Below the pieces are notes generated by a model that did no database searches, was not told where the DNA came from, and was given only the letters and a program-made list of their open reading frames with translations. The position numbers were made by a program, and so were the translations under genes. Shown piece after piece: positions 10,786-20,650 of a stretch of 64,000 nucleotides of DNA; position 1 is the first letter of the stretch, and every line of letters starts with the position of its first letter. This DNA is from Myxococcales bacterium. GTDB taxonomy: Bacteria; Myxococcota; Myxococcia; Myxococcales; JAJYLH01. The stretch lies in contig JAJYLH010000004.1 of the NCBI GenBank assembly GCA_021787845.1, positions 124,001-188,000 of the forward strand, given 5' to 3'.

Positions 10786-13647
10786 CTAGCCCCTTCGCGC
10801 GCGCCGCTGCTGCTTGAGCAGCCGCTTCAAGTAGACGCCGGTGGCCGAGGAGCCGATCGCCGCCACCTCTTCGGGGCTTCCGACCGCCACCACCTGCCCG
10901 CCCTTGTCGCCACCCTCCGGCCCCAGGTCGACGAGGTGGTCCGCGCTCTTCACGACGTCCAGGTTGTGCTCGATCACGACCACGGTGTTGCCGGCGTCGA
11001 CCAGCCGGTTCAGGACGGCGAGGAGCTTGCGGATGTCCTCGAAGTGCAAGCCGGTCGTCGGCTCGTCGAGGATGTAGAGGGTATGACCGGTGTCGGTCCT
11101 CGCCAGCTCTCTCGAGAGCTTGATGCGCTGCGCCTCTCCTCCGGAGAGCGTCGGCGACGGCTGGCCCAGCTTGATGTAGCCGAGCCCCACGTCGTCGAGC
11201 GTCTTCAGGATCCGCACGATCTCCTTGTGCACCTTGAACAGGTCGAGCGCCTCGCGCACGCTCTGGTCGAGCACCTGGGCGATGTTCTTGCCCTTGAAGG
11301 CGACCCGCAGGGTCTGCTCGTTGAACCGCTGCCCGTGGCACACCTCGCAGGGCACGTAGACGTCCGCGAGGAAGTGCATCTCCACCACTTTCGAGCCGTC
11401 GCCCTCGCACGCCTCGCAGCGGCCACCCTTGACGTTGAAGGAGAAGCGCCCCGGGTCGTAGCCGTAGGCCCGCGCCTCCGGCGTCTTCGCGAACACCTCC
11501 CGGATGAGGTCGAACACCTTGGTGTACGTCGCCGGGTTCGACCGCGGAGTCCGCCCGATCGGCCGCTGGTCGATGTCGATCACCTTGTCCAGGTACTCGA
11601 TACCGCTGATGGCCCGGAAGAGCCCGGGTGCTTCCCGAGAGCCGTAGAGGGCCCTCGACAGCGCCGGGTAGAGGATGTGGTTGACGAGGCTCGACTTCCC
11701 GGCGCCGGAGACGCCGGTCACCGCGACGAAGGTGCCGAGCGGAATCTCCACGTCGACGTTCTTCAGGTTGTTCGCGGTCGCGCCGAGAATCTTGAGCTTG
11801 AGCCCGCTGCCCGGCCGGCGCGCCCGGGGGATCTCGATCTGCTCGCGGTAGGAGAGAAACCGGCCGGTGACCGAGGTCGGATGGCGCCGAATCTCCTCCG
11901 GCGTCCCCGTCGCCACCACGTCGCCGCCGAGCTCCCCCGCTCCCGGCCCGAAGTCGACGATGTAGTCCGCCTCCTCCATCGTCTCCTGGTCGTGCTCCAC
12001 CACGATCACCGAGTTGCCCAGGTCCCTGAGACGCTTGAGCGTCGCCAGGAGGCGCAGGTTGTCCCGCTGGTGCAGACCGATCGACGGCTCGTCGAGGATG
12101 TAGATCACCCCGGTCAGCTCGGACCCCATCTGCGACGCGAGCCGGATGCGCTGGCTCTCGCCCCCCGAAAGCGTTCCCGCACTCCGATCGAGCGACAGAT
12201 AGCCTAAGCCCACGTCGAGCAGGAACCTGAGCCGGGAGCCGATTTCCTTCACCAGCTCCGCCGCGATCACCTGGTCGTTGCCCGACAAGGGCAGCGTGGT
12301 CACGAACTGGTAGGCGTCCTCGATGGTCATCCGCGACACGTCGACGATCGACTTCTCGTGGATCAGCACCGCCCGCGTCTCCGGCCGCAGCCGCTCCCCC
12401 CGACAGGCGCCGCAGATCTTGTCCGAGAAGTATTTCAAATAGAATTTACGAAGGCTCTCGCTGGCCGCCTCCTGGTAGCGGCGCATCAGCATCGGGATGA
12501 CGCCCTCGTAGGCGGTCTCCAAGACGCCGGTCCGCCCGCCCTCGCTCCACTTGATTTCGAGGGTCCGGTCCTCGTCGCCGTACATCACGAGCTCTTTCTG
12601 CCGGCCGGTCAGGTCGCGCCAGGGCGTGTCCAAGGGCACCGAGAGCGCCTTGCCCATCGCCTCGACCATCCGGAACGTCCAGCCGCCCTTGCGGTCGAGC
12701 GAATTCGCCCACGGCTCCACCGCGCCGTCGCGAATGGACTTCGACCCGTCCGGCACGATCAGGTCCGGGTCCATCTCCGGCCGGGTCCCGAGCCCGTTGC
12801 ACTCGACGCACATCCCGAGCGGCGAGTTGAAGGAGAACGACGGCGGCGACAGCTCCGGAAACGACAGGCCGCAGGTCGGACAGGCGAGGTGCTCGGAGAA
12901 CATCCGCTCCTCTTCCTCGCCGCCCGGCTTCTCGACGAGCGCGACCAGAAGCCCCTTGCCCTCCTTGAGCGCGACCTCCACCGAGTCGTAGAGCCGCTTT
13001 TCCAGGCCCTCCTTCGTCACCAGCCGGTCGACCACGATGTCCAGCGAGTGCTTGCGCTTCTTGTCGAGCTCGATCGGCTGGTCGAGCGGGCGCACCTTGC
13101 CGTCGACGCGCACCCGCGTGAACCCGCGCTTCTTGGTCTCCGCGAGGACGTCCTTGTGCTCGCCCTTGCGGTTCTGCACCACCGGCGAGAGAAGCTGCAG
13201 CTTCGTCCCCTCCGGCAGCGCCTTGAGATCGTCCGCAATCTGCTGCGCGCTCTGCTTGCCCACCGGCCGCCCGCAGGAAGGGCAGAACTGCTTGCCGATC
13301 GACGCGAAGAGCACCCGCAGGTAGTCGTGCACCTCGGTGATCGTCCCCACCGTCGAGCGCGGGTTCGAGCTCGCCGCTTTCTGCTCGATGGAAATCGTCG
13401 GCGACAGCCCCCGGATGATGTCGTAGTGCGGCTTCTCCATCTGCCCGAGAAACTGCCGCGCGTACGAGGACAGGCTCTCCACGTACCGCCGCTGCCCCTC
13501 GGCGTAGAGCGTGTCGAACGCCAGCGAGCTCTTCCCCGACCCGCTCGGCCCCGTGAACACCACCAGCTTCTTCTTCGGGATTTCGAGCGTCACGTTCTTC
13601 AGGTTGTGCTCGCGCGCTCCCTTGATGAGGATGACCTCGGGCTCCAT
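10786..13647 (-). CDS. uvrA: Excinuclease ABC subunit A
   Basis: 953 residues, full-length UvrA, the damage-recognising ATPase of nucleotide excision repair. Two ABC modules are present, with Walker A GPSGSGKSS and GVSGAGKSS, LSGGE signatures (GTLSGGESQRIRLASQ; PTLSGGEAQRIKLSREL) and D-loop segments ILDEPSIGLH and ILDEPTTGLH. Zinc-binding clusters are CPTCGL...CVECNGLG and CEACEGDG...CEVCHGQ. IEQKAASSNPRSTVGTITE is the conserved UvrB-contact region. I start at the internal ATG (MEPEVILIKGAREHNLKNV), which matches family N-termini; an upstream in-frame extension is Arg-rich. It is the last gene of a leftward run beginning near 20.4 kb. An unusual inverted repeat lies about 200 bases upstream. 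Confidence 0.97.
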   Translation of the reverse strand: MEPEVILIKGAREHNLKNVTLEIPKKKLVVFTGPSGSGKSSLAFDTLYAEGQRRYVESLSSYARQFLGQMEKPHYDIIRGLSPTISIEQKAASSNPRSTVGTITEVHDYLRVLFASIGKQFCPSCGRPVGKQSAQQIADDLKALPEGTKLQLLSPVVQNRKGEHKDVLAETKKRGFTRVRVDGKVRPLDQPIELDKKRKHSLDIVVDRLVTKEGLEKRLYDSVEVALKEGKGLLVALVEKPGGEEEERMFSEHLACPTCGLSFPELSPPSFSFNSPLGMCVECNGLGTRPEMDPDLIVPDGSKSIRDGAVEPWANSLDRKGGWTFRMVEAMGKALSVPLDTPWRDLTGRQKELVMYGDEDRTLEIKWSEGGRTGVLETAYEGVIPMLMRRYQEAASESLRKFYLKYFSDKICGACRGERLRPETRAVLIHEKSIVDVSRMTIEDAYQFVTTLPLSGNDQVIAAELVKEIGSRLRFLLDVGLGYLSLDRSAGTLSGGESQRIRLASQMGSELTGVIYILDEPSIGLHQRDNLRLLATLKRLRDLGNSVIVVEHDQETMEEADYIVDFGPGAGELGGDVVATGTPEEIRRHPTSVTGRFLSYREQIEIPRARRPGSGLKLKILGATANNLKNVDVEIPLGTFVAVTGVSGAGKSSLVNHILYPALSRALYGSREAPGLFRAISGIEYLDKVIDIDQRPIGRTPRSNPATYTKVFDLIREVFAKTPEARAYGYDPGRFSFNVKGGRCEACEGDGSKVVEMHFLADVYVPCEVCHGQRFNEQTLRVAFKGKNIAQVLDQSVREALDLFKVHKEIVRILKTLDDVGLGYIKLGQPSPTLSGGEAQRIKLSRELARTDTGHTLYILDEPTTGLHFEDIRKLLAVLNRLVDAGNTVVVIEHNLDVVKSADHLVDLGPEGGDKGGQVVAVGSPEEVAAIGSSATGVYLKRLLKQQRRARRG

Positions 13648-14038
13648 CGGCTCTTCTTCTCGTCCTGTCGTGCAAGGTGGCCCCGAAAAGGGGGGCGGCA
13701 TCCTACGACATCGACCGAGCCGGCGAGACCTCCGCCGCACCGGCCGATGCGCGGCTCAAGCCCCCGTCCATAAGCGCCCCAGGCTCGCCTCGCACGCCGC
13801 AAGGGACCCGGGGGCCCCTTTTCGAGCCCCGAATCGCGAGTGGCAGTTTACTGCATGTCGTCTCGCGAGCCCGGCAAGTCATGCACTATACTGCCATCCG
13901 AGGAATCGGCGCCGAAAAGGAAGCCCGGCGGCCCGGGGGCGCGCGGGCGAAAGCCTCTGCTGCATCCAGGCATTCGCCTGCGCGGCTTGCTCGTCGAACG
14001 TTGAACGCGGTCCCGGCCCGAACGAGTGCGGAGCCGGA
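13648..14038. other. 391-bp gap between the Ser/Thr kinase gene and uvrA
   Basis: Noncoding by inspection. It contains the uvrA leader and the inverted repeat described separately. TATAGT on the minus strand (13890-13885) could be a -10 box for uvrA, but I find no -35 at the right distance. Confidence 0.5.
13842..13895. repeat. 18-bp inverted repeat upstream of uvrA
   Basis: The left arm GGCAGTTTACTGCATGTC (13842-13859) and the reverse complement of the right arm at 13878-13895, GGCAGTATAGTGCATGAC, agree at 15 of 18 positions; the arms are 18 bases apart. It lies about 145-200 bases beyond the kinase stop and about 200 bases before uvrA, and is AT-richer than its surroundings. It could be a bidirectional operator, a terminator hairpin or an extragenic palindrome. 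Confidence 0.6.
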
Positions 14039-16222
14039 TCAACACCGGACGGTGCCGAGCGCTTGCGCTACCTCCCGGCAGGAGCCGTACCGGTCGGCGG
14101 GATCCTTCTGGAGGAGCTTGAGGATGATGTGCTCGAGCTCCGGGGGGATCGCCGGATTGCGAGCGCCGGGGGACGGCGGCGGATCCTGCATCTGCATCAC
14201 CAAGAGCGGCATGATCTCGGCGTGGTGGAAGGGCACGGTGCCGGTGAACATCTCGTAGGCGACGATGCCGAGCGCGTAGAGGTCGGTCGAGCCGGTGACC
14301 GAGTCGAACCCGCGGATCTGCTCGGGGCTCATGTACTCGGGGGTGCCGGCGATCATCCCCGCGACGGTGAGGCCGGGGGTCGCCTGCCGCTTGGCGATGC
14401 CGAAGTCCATCAGCTTGATGATCCCCTCGCCGGTGACGAAGAGGTTCGCGGGCTTGATGTCGCGGTGGACGACGCCGTGGTCGTGGGCGTGCTGGAGCGC
14501 GGCGCAGCACTGGAGGAGGTAGCCGATGCCCTCCCGGAGCGGTAGCGGCCGGCTGAGCTTGCTCTTCAAGTCGCCGCCGCGCAAAAGCTCCATCGTGATG
14601 TAGCGCAGACCTTCGACCATCCCGATGTCGTAGAGCCGGAGGATGTTCGGGTGGTTCAGCCGCCGGGAGAGCGTCAGCTCCTGCTTGAACCGGGCGATCA
14701 TCTGCTCGTCGTCGGCGAGCTTGGTGAACACCTTGAGGGCCACGTCCTCGTCGAGCTCCAGATCGCGAGCGCGGTAGACGGAAGCCATCCCGCCCTGCCC
14801 GATGCGCTCGACGATCCGGTAGCGGCCGGCGAGGATGCTGTCGGGCTCGAAGGTGGTCGCCGCGGGGGGAGGCGGTGCCGAGGGTGCCGGCGGCGTCGGC
14901 GGAAGCGACGGCAGACGCCCGTCCGCCGGCCGGGCCTGGGGGAGCGGCGGCGCTGCCCGAGGGCTCGCAGCCGCGAACGGGTTCGTCCCGGGCGCTGGCG
15001 TCATCGCGCCCGGGGCGAGCTGCGCCTCCGGCGGCGGGCGGTCGAGCGCGCTCGGCGGCGGGGTGACCGGAAGCGGTTCCGGCTTGCCCGGGCCGAACGG
15101 CAGCACCTCGGGCGGCCGGGGGAGCGCCGGCAGCTCGGGCAGCTCCGGCAGGGCGGGCGCCGGGTCCCCCGGGCTTCCCGGGAGCGCCGCGGCGCGAAAC
15201 GCTTCGTCCTCCCGGGAGATCCTCTCGAGCGTGGCCTGCGACCCGCGCGCCTCCGCCTCGATCTGCCCGAGCCGCCGGCGCGCGTCCCGGTAGGCGCCGC
15301 CGTTCGCGCGCAGCACCTTGGTGTAAGCGTCCCGAGCGTTCTCGGGAAAATCGTTCCTCTGGTAGAGCCTCCCCAAGAGGTAGAGCGCCTCGATCTCGGC
15401 GTCCACCGCCGGCAGCTCCTGCACGAACCGGGTGAGGAAGTGTTCGAGCGGGAAGTCCAAGGTGTTCGTCTGGGAAGCGAACCGAATGGCGAGCACGGCC
15501 GCTTCCCGATAGCGCGGGCTGTCGACGGGCACCCGCATGAAGGCGTCGATGGCCTTCGTCCACTCGCCGGCGCGGGAAAACGCCTGGCCCGCCTCGAAGG
15601 GGAGCCCGGCCGACTCGAACATCTCGCCCGCCTGCGCCGGACGGCCGGCGAGCAGGGCCACCCGGGCCGCGTCGGCGGGCTGGCGCACGAGGAGGTAGGC
15701 CTCGATGGCCAGGGTGTGCCTTCCGGCCCGCTCCAGCGCCTGGGCGGCGGCGACGCTGGTCTCGCCAGCGACGGGCGCGGGGCTCATCCCCGCCGAGGCG
15801 GGCGGCGGGATGACCGGGCTGACGGCCGACGAAACCGGTCTCGCAGGGGGCTTGCTCTCCTGGAGAACACGAGCGGCGCCGAGGGGGTCGCCGGCGCGGC
15901 GCAGCACCTCGGCCGCCCGCTGGCGCTCCCCGAGGGCGAGGAACCACTCGACCGCGGGCGCCGGGTCACCCGCCCGGGCGAAGCAGATGGCCGCCTGCAT
16001 CGCGAGCCGCCGGCCCGAAGGCGAAAGCTGCGACGCCTGGCCCGGCTCGAAGCCGAGCGAGCGGACCAGCAGCTCTCCCGCTTCCCGGAAGCGTTTCTTC
16101 GAGAACAACAGCCGTGCGGCATCCTCGACGGCGCCCGCGGCGACATACGCCTCGACGGCGGCGTCGGTGCGGCCGTGCTGCTCGAGCGTCTGCGCCAGCG
16201 CTTTCGAGGCGATGTAGATCAT
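14039..16222 (-). CDS. Ser/Thr protein kinase with N-terminal helical repeats
   Basis: 727 residues without a transmembrane segment, hence cytoplasmic. Residues 1-330 are tandem TPR-like helical hairpins rich in Ala/Arg (AVEAYVAAGAVEDAARLLF, AIEAYLLVRQPADAARVALL). Residues about 345-460 are a Pro-rich linker. The kinase domain runs about 468-725: glycine loop GQGGMASVYRA, Lys497 (VALKVF), HRDIKPAN about 586, DFG about 606, activation segment GTPEYMSPEQIRG, and a final Arg in DRYGSC. All catalytic residues are intact. The domain order (sensor-like repeats first, kinase last) is the reverse of the common PknB layout. Upstream in the same direction are two PilT-type ATPase genes, so control of pili or motility is a plausible inference. 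Confidence 0.93.
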   Translation of the reverse strand: MIYIASKALAQTLEQHGRTDAAVEAYVAAGAVEDAARLLFSKKRFREAGELLVRSLGFEPGQASQLSPSGRRLAMQAAICFARAGDPAPAVEWFLALGERQRAAEVLRRAGDPLGAARVLQESKPPARPVSSAVSPVIPPPASAGMSPAPVAGETSVAAAQALERAGRHTLAIEAYLLVRQPADAARVALLAGRPAQAGEMFESAGLPFEAGQAFSRAGEWTKAIDAFMRVPVDSPRYREAAVLAIRFASQTNTLDFPLEHFLTRFVQELPAVDAEIEALYLLGRLYQRNDFPENARDAYTKVLRANGGAYRDARRRLGQIEAEARGSQATLERISREDEAFRAAALPGSPGDPAPALPELPELPALPRPPEVLPFGPGKPEPLPVTPPPSALDRPPPEAQLAPGAMTPAPGTNPFAAASPRAAPPLPQARPADGRLPSLPPTPPAPSAPPPPAATTFEPDSILAGRYRIVERIGQGGMASVYRARDLELDEDVALKVFTKLADDEQMIARFKQELTLSRRLNHPNILRLYDIGMVEGLRYITMELLRGGDLKSKLSRPLPLREGIGYLLQCCAALQHAHDHGVVHRDIKPANLFVTGEGIIKLMDFGIAKRQATPGLTVAGMIAGTPEYMSPEQIRGFDSVTGSTDLYALGIVAYEMFTGTVPFHHAEIMPLLVMQMQDPPPSPGARNPAIPPELEHIILKLLQKDPADRYGSCREVAQALGTVRC

Positions 16223-16417
16223 CGAGCCACCCCTCTTCGACCGCGCTTCTCCTGTCGCCCGCTCCGGGCTGAGGACTGAAAGGTCTAGCTCACAAGGAGC
16301 GCCAGCTCAACACGTTTCCCCACCCGGAGGACCGGGGGCCGGTCTCGGTCGGGTCGATTCCCCGGGCCGAGGGATTTCACCGCGGCCGGCATCGCCTCTC
16401 CGACCCTCAACGGCCCG

Positions 16418-17494
16418 CTACTCCTCTTGCAGCTCGGCGGCCAGCTTCCGGATGTTGTCGGGATAGTTCGCCACCAGCGCGGCCTCTTCCACGGTGATCA
16501 GCCCCTCGCGGATGTACCCCAAGAGGCAGGTGTCGAGGCTCTGCATCCCGCTGCCGTCGTTCTCGGCGGATTGGAGGTGCCCCTCGATCTGGTGAATCTT
16601 CCCTTCGCGGATCATGTGCGAGACGGCGTAGGACTGGACCAGAATCTCCAGCGCCGCCACCCGGCCCTCCCCGGAAGCCTTCTTGCAGAGCTGCTGCGCC
16701 ACCACCCCCCGCAGCAGGACGCTCATCGCGCCGCGCGCCTGGTCCTGCTGCTCCTCGGGGAACGCGTCGACGATGCGGTCGACCGCCTTGGCCGCGGAGT
16801 TCGAGTGGAGGGTCCCGAAGACGAGAACCCCGGTCTCCGCCGCCGAGAGGGCGAGGTTGATGGTGTCGAGGTCCCGCATCTCGCCCACGACGACCACGTC
16901 GGGGCTCTCCCGCAAGGCGCTGCGCAGCGCGGCGGCGAAGCTCTCGGCGTGCAGCCCCACCTGCCGCTGGGTGGTGACGCTCTCCCTCGGCTCGTGCAGG
17001 AACTCGACCGGGTCCTCGATGGTGATGATGTGCCGCTTCGAGGTGCGGTTGACGTAGTCGACGATCGCCGCCAGGGTGGTGGTCTTCCCGGACCCCGTCG
17101 GGCCGGTGACCAGCACGAGGCCGTTGGCGCTCTCCGCGAGCTTCTTCAAGACCTTCGGCAGCCCCAGCTTCTCGAAATCCGGCACCACCGGCGGAATCAC
17201 CCGGAACACCGCCCCCACCCCGCGGGCCTGCATGAAGATGTTGGTGCGAAAGCGGCCGACCCCCGGCATCGAGTAGACGAAGTCCAGGTCCTGCTCGCGC
17301 TCGAAAATGGCGCGCTGCTCGGGCGAGAGAATCTCGAGGATGAACCGGCGCGCCTCCAGGTCGGAGATCGGCCGGAACGGCAGCGGCACCATGTCGCCAT
17401 CGTGGCGGATGAGCGGCACCACCCCGGCGTGGAAGTGTAGGTCGCTCGCGGATTGCTCGACCACCAGGCGGAGGAACGAATCGAGGCGGGCCAT
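16418..17494 (-). CDS. pilT: Type IV pilus retraction ATPase, PilT family
   Basis: 358 residues, the normal PilT length. Walker A is GPTGSGKT (131-138), the Asp box is TIEDPVEF, Walker B is DVVVVGEMRD (about 199-208), and the His box is GTLHSNSAAKAVDRIVDAFP. PilT hexamers at the inner-membrane pilus base hydrolyse ATP to retract the fibre and drive twitching or gliding motility. The C-terminal helix SHMIREGKIHQIEGHLQS corresponds to the AIRNLIRE region that is essential for retraction in canonical PilT, but it is altered, so this may be a PilU-like paralogue. It lies 53 bases downstream of a HEAT-PilT fusion and is probably co-transcribed with it. Confidence 0.92.
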   Translation of the reverse strand: MARLDSFLRLVVEQSASDLHFHAGVVPLIRHDGDMVPLPFRPISDLEARRFILEILSPEQRAIFEREQDLDFVYSMPGVGRFRTNIFMQARGVGAVFRVIPPVVPDFEKLGLPKVLKKLAESANGLVLVTGPTGSGKTTTLAAIVDYVNRTSKRHIITIEDPVEFLHEPRESVTTQRQVGLHAESFAAALRSALRESPDVVVVGEMRDLDTINLALSAAETGVLVFGTLHSNSAAKAVDRIVDAFPEEQQDQARGAMSVLLRGVVAQQLCKKASGEGRVAALEILVQSYAVSHMIREGKIHQIEGHLQSAENDGSGMQSLDTCLLGYIREGLITVEEAALVANYPDNIRKLAAELQEE

Positions 17495-17547
17495 CCGCTA
17501 AGCCCTCCGCCGGCGGTTATGGCCACCGAGGCCGCTTCTGCCCATCG

Positions 17548-20382
17548 TCACTTCCCGGCCGCCCGCGGCGCCACCGGCGCTCTGGCCGGCATGCTGGGCG
17601 GGACCGCCGCCGCCGACTTCGCCGCCAGCGCCTGCTCCTTCGAAAGCTGCTCGATGAACTCCTCCACGTCCTTCTTGTTGTTGGCCTTCATGTAGGCCTC
17701 GTCCCGGCCGACCACCCCCTCCTTCAACAGGCGCTTCAGGTCCCAGTCCATCGACTGCATCCCCAGGTCCTTGCCGGTCGTGATGAGCGACGGAATCTGG
17801 TAGGTCTTGCCCTTTCGAACCAGGTTCCCGATCGCCTCGTTGTTGACCATCACCTCGACCGCGAGCACCCGTCCCGGCCGGTCCACCCGCCGCAAGAGAT
17901 GCTGGCAGAGCACCGCCCGCAGGCTGTCGGCCAGCATCGAGCGCACCTGCCCCTGCTGCCCGCCGGGGAAAGCGTTGATCAACCGGTCCATCGTCGTGTC
18001 GGCGCTGACCGTGTGCAGGGTCCCGAAGACCAGGTGCCCGGTCTCCGCCGCGGTCACCGCGAAGGAGATGGTGGCGAGGTCCCGCATCTCGCCGACCAGG
18101 ATCACGTCCGGGTCCTCCCGCAGGACGCTCCGGAGCGCGGTCTCGAAGGAGCGGGTGTGGGTGCCGATTTCCCGCTGGTTGATCAGGCTCTTCTTGCGCT
18201 GGTGCACCGCCTCGATCGGGTCTTCGAGGGTGATGATGTGCAGGTCGGTGTCCTGGTTGATCGAGTCGATCAAGGTGGCGAGAGTGGTCGACTTGCCGGC
18301 TCCGGTGGGCCCGCCGACGATGACGAGGCCGTTCTTGAACTTGGAGAAGCCGCGCACCACCTCCGGGAGCCCGAGCTGCTCGAAGGAGAGGACCGTCCCC
18401 TTGACGATCCGGAAGACGGCGGAAAGCCCGTTCTGCTCCTGGAAGATGTTGGCCCGAAAGCGCAGATCCTCGGTCTTCACCTCGTAGCTGAAGTCGACGT
18501 CGCGCCGGCCCTCGAGCTCCTGCTGCTGGGAATCGCTCAAGTGGGGCAGGAGCAACGCCGCCACGTCGTCCGCCGACATCGGCGGCTGGCTCAGCGGCGT
18601 CACCTTGCCCAGCTTCTTCAGGTACGGCGGCCGCCCGGGTGCGATGAGCAGGTCGTCCGCCTCTTCCCGCGCCATGTGCACGAGGAGCCGGTCGAGCGGG
18701 CTCAACCCGGCAGTGACCGTGATGTGCCCGCTCGTCACCGAGAGGTTCCACTTGACGAGCAGCTCCTTCGCCGCTGCCCGGGCCCGGTGGTCGATGTCCC
18801 CCAGAACCTGTTGCACGGCGGGCGCGAGCTCCGCGCTTCCGATTTCCCCGAGGCAGCGCAGCGCCCCGATGCGCACGTCGACGTTCTCCACCGTCAAGAG
18901 GGCCGCTACCGCTCCTGCCGCCTGGCGGGCCTGCATCTCGGCGAGAGCGGACAAGCAGGCCAGCCGGAACTCGTCGCGCTTCTGCATCAGGTCGACGAGG
19001 TACGGCGTCGCGCGCAGGTCGCGCAGGAGCCCGATCGTCTCGATCGCCCGCTCGCACACCCACCAGTCGGTGTCGCCGGTCGCGGTCCGCACCAGCGCCC
19101 CCAGGGACTGCGGGTCCTTCAGGCGCATCAGCACGTCCACCGCGTAGCGCCGGACCACGTCCGACGGGTCCTGCAAGTAGGCGACGACGTGCCGGGTGAG
19201 CTGCGTGCCGGCCATGTCGACGAGCGCGTCGACCACCCGCTCGCGCACCCACCAGTCCTCGTCGCGCAAGAACCGCAAGAGGCTCGGCCACAGCTCTCCG
19301 GTGGGGTCCCCCACCTTCTTCGCCAGGTCGACCGCGATGCGCCGCACGTCCACGTCGCGCGAGCGCAACAGCCACATCAGAGTCCGAGCGAGGCTGATCT
19401 TCTTCGCCAGCGCGAGGTTCGAGAGCGCTTCCGCTGCCCGGTTGCGGACCGGAAGCTGCTTGATGTTCAGCGCCTCGGTGAGAATCGGCAGGGTCGCGTC
19501 GGAGCCGATCGCCTCCAGGGTGTTGAGGACCGCGATGCGCAGGGCGTTGGGGCCCATCCGGAAGCGGCGCTCGAGGGCCCGCATCGTCCGCGGCGTCGGA
19601 AAGCGCCGCGCCCCGTCGACCACCGCCCGGACCAACGCCGGGCTCTCGGCGTCCCAGTAGGGCTCGAGCTGGGCGTCGAACTGCTCCTTCGTGCAGACGT
19701 TGGCGAACGAGAGCACCGCCTGGGTGCAGATCGCCTCCGCCGGGTCGCCCAGCGCTTTCTGGACCGCCGCCGCGGCGCCGGGAAGGTCGCGGGCCATCAG
19801 CCGGGCGTCGCCCAACAGCTTGAGCGCCAGCACCCGGTGCTCGGGCCGGGAAGCGTTGGTCGCCACGAAGTCCAGGACCGGTACCGCATGGTACCCGCCG
19901 ATGGACGCCGTCAGCTCGATCGCCTCCAGCCGCCCGGGAATCTCTTCGCACGCGAGCTGGCTCGCCAGGTCGAAGACGCTCTTCCCCGCGATCTTGGCCA
20001 ACACCGCGTACGCCGCCCGCCGCACCGCCTGCTCCGGCTGGCGCAGGGCCGAGGCGAGCTCGGCGTGGCCGTGGACGCTGTTGACCTTGGGAAGGAGGTC
20101 GACGAGCACCGCCCGGGTGCTCGAGTCGGCGGTCTTGAGCGCGCGGGCGAAAGGGACGAAGAGGCCCGGGTCGGGCGCCTGCTCCACCAGCCGTCGAAAG
20201 GCGGTGCAGCGGTTCCGGTGGGCGGCGACGTCGCTGCCCAGCGTCCGGTCCGTCAGGTCGCCGAGGAGCTTCGCCAGCTCACCGGGCATAACCTTGCCCG
20301 CGGCCTCCAGGAAGGCGTCGAGCGCGGGGCGCGTCGGCCACGCCGCCGCGCGAAACTGCTTGTGCAAATCCTTCGAATCCAT
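17548..20382 (-). CDS. HEAT-repeat / PilT ATPase fusion protein
   Basis: 944 residues. Residues about 50-545 are HEAT-type helical repeats, about 30-38 residues each (for example VRRYAVDVLMRLKDPQSLGALVRTA and VDVRIGALRCLGEIG). Residues about 555-905 are a complete PilT-like ATPase: PAS-like N-half (DDLLIAPGRPPYLKKLG), Walker A GGPTGAGKST (690-699), ITLEDPIEAV, Walker B DVILVGEMRD (about 759), His-box GTLHTVSADTTMDRLINAFP, and C-terminal IGNLVRKGKTYQI. An Ala/Pro tail ends the protein. The HEAT array makes it almost three times normal PilT length and probably binds a regulator or base component of the pilus. GAGGCTGG precedes the ATG. Catalytic residues look intact, so an active motor is expected. 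Confidence 0.92.
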   Translation of the reverse strand: MDSKDLHKQFRAAAWPTRPALDAFLEAAGKVMPGELAKLLGDLTDRTLGSDVAAHRNRCTAFRRLVEQAPDPGLFVPFARALKTADSSTRAVLVDLLPKVNSVHGHAELASALRQPEQAVRRAAYAVLAKIAGKSVFDLASQLACEEIPGRLEAIELTASIGGYHAVPVLDFVATNASRPEHRVLALKLLGDARLMARDLPGAAAAVQKALGDPAEAICTQAVLSFANVCTKEQFDAQLEPYWDAESPALVRAVVDGARRFPTPRTMRALERRFRMGPNALRIAVLNTLEAIGSDATLPILTEALNIKQLPVRNRAAEALSNLALAKKISLARTLMWLLRSRDVDVRRIAVDLAKKVGDPTGELWPSLLRFLRDEDWWVRERVVDALVDMAGTQLTRHVVAYLQDPSDVVRRYAVDVLMRLKDPQSLGALVRTATGDTDWWVCERAIETIGLLRDLRATPYLVDLMQKRDEFRLACLSALAEMQARQAAGAVAALLTVENVDVRIGALRCLGEIGSAELAPAVQQVLGDIDHRARAAAKELLVKWNLSVTSGHITVTAGLSPLDRLLVHMAREEADDLLIAPGRPPYLKKLGKVTPLSQPPMSADDVAALLLPHLSDSQQQELEGRRDVDFSYEVKTEDLRFRANIFQEQNGLSAVFRIVKGTVLSFEQLGLPEVVRGFSKFKNGLVIVGGPTGAGKSTTLATLIDSINQDTDLHIITLEDPIEAVHQRKKSLINQREIGTHTRSFETALRSVLREDPDVILVGEMRDLATISFAVTAAETGHLVFGTLHTVSADTTMDRLINAFPGGQQGQVRSMLADSLRAVLCQHLLRRVDRPGRVLAVEVMVNNEAIGNLVRKGKTYQIPSLITTGKDLGMQSMDWDLKRLLKEGVVGRDEAYMKANNKKDVEEFIEQLSKEQALAAKSAAAVPPSMPARAPVAPRAAGK

Positions 20383-20650
20383 CCAGCCTCGCGAAGAACA
20401 CCGTGGCGCTCAAGGCCATCCTACCGGCATCGCCAGACCCGCCCAAGCGATGCCGGCCGGCCGCGGCGAGCCGACCGCCTCTTCTCGCGCGCCGCGGGGA
20501 GCACACCCGCGCGCACATGGGCGACGCGACGCATCGGGTGGCGCGGGACTTCCTGGCGACGGTTCGGGATCAGCATCGAGAAGATGAGCTCGAGCTGCCA
20601 GCAAGAGCGCTAATGGCTGGGTGAACCGCTCTCGTGGCCTTGGGCAACCC

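Noticed and set aside
20383-20650. Small gene between the HEAT-PilT and dehydrogenase genes
   Set aside because: Short frames there are Arg/Ala/Pro-rich without ribosome sites or any protein-like hydrophobic pattern.
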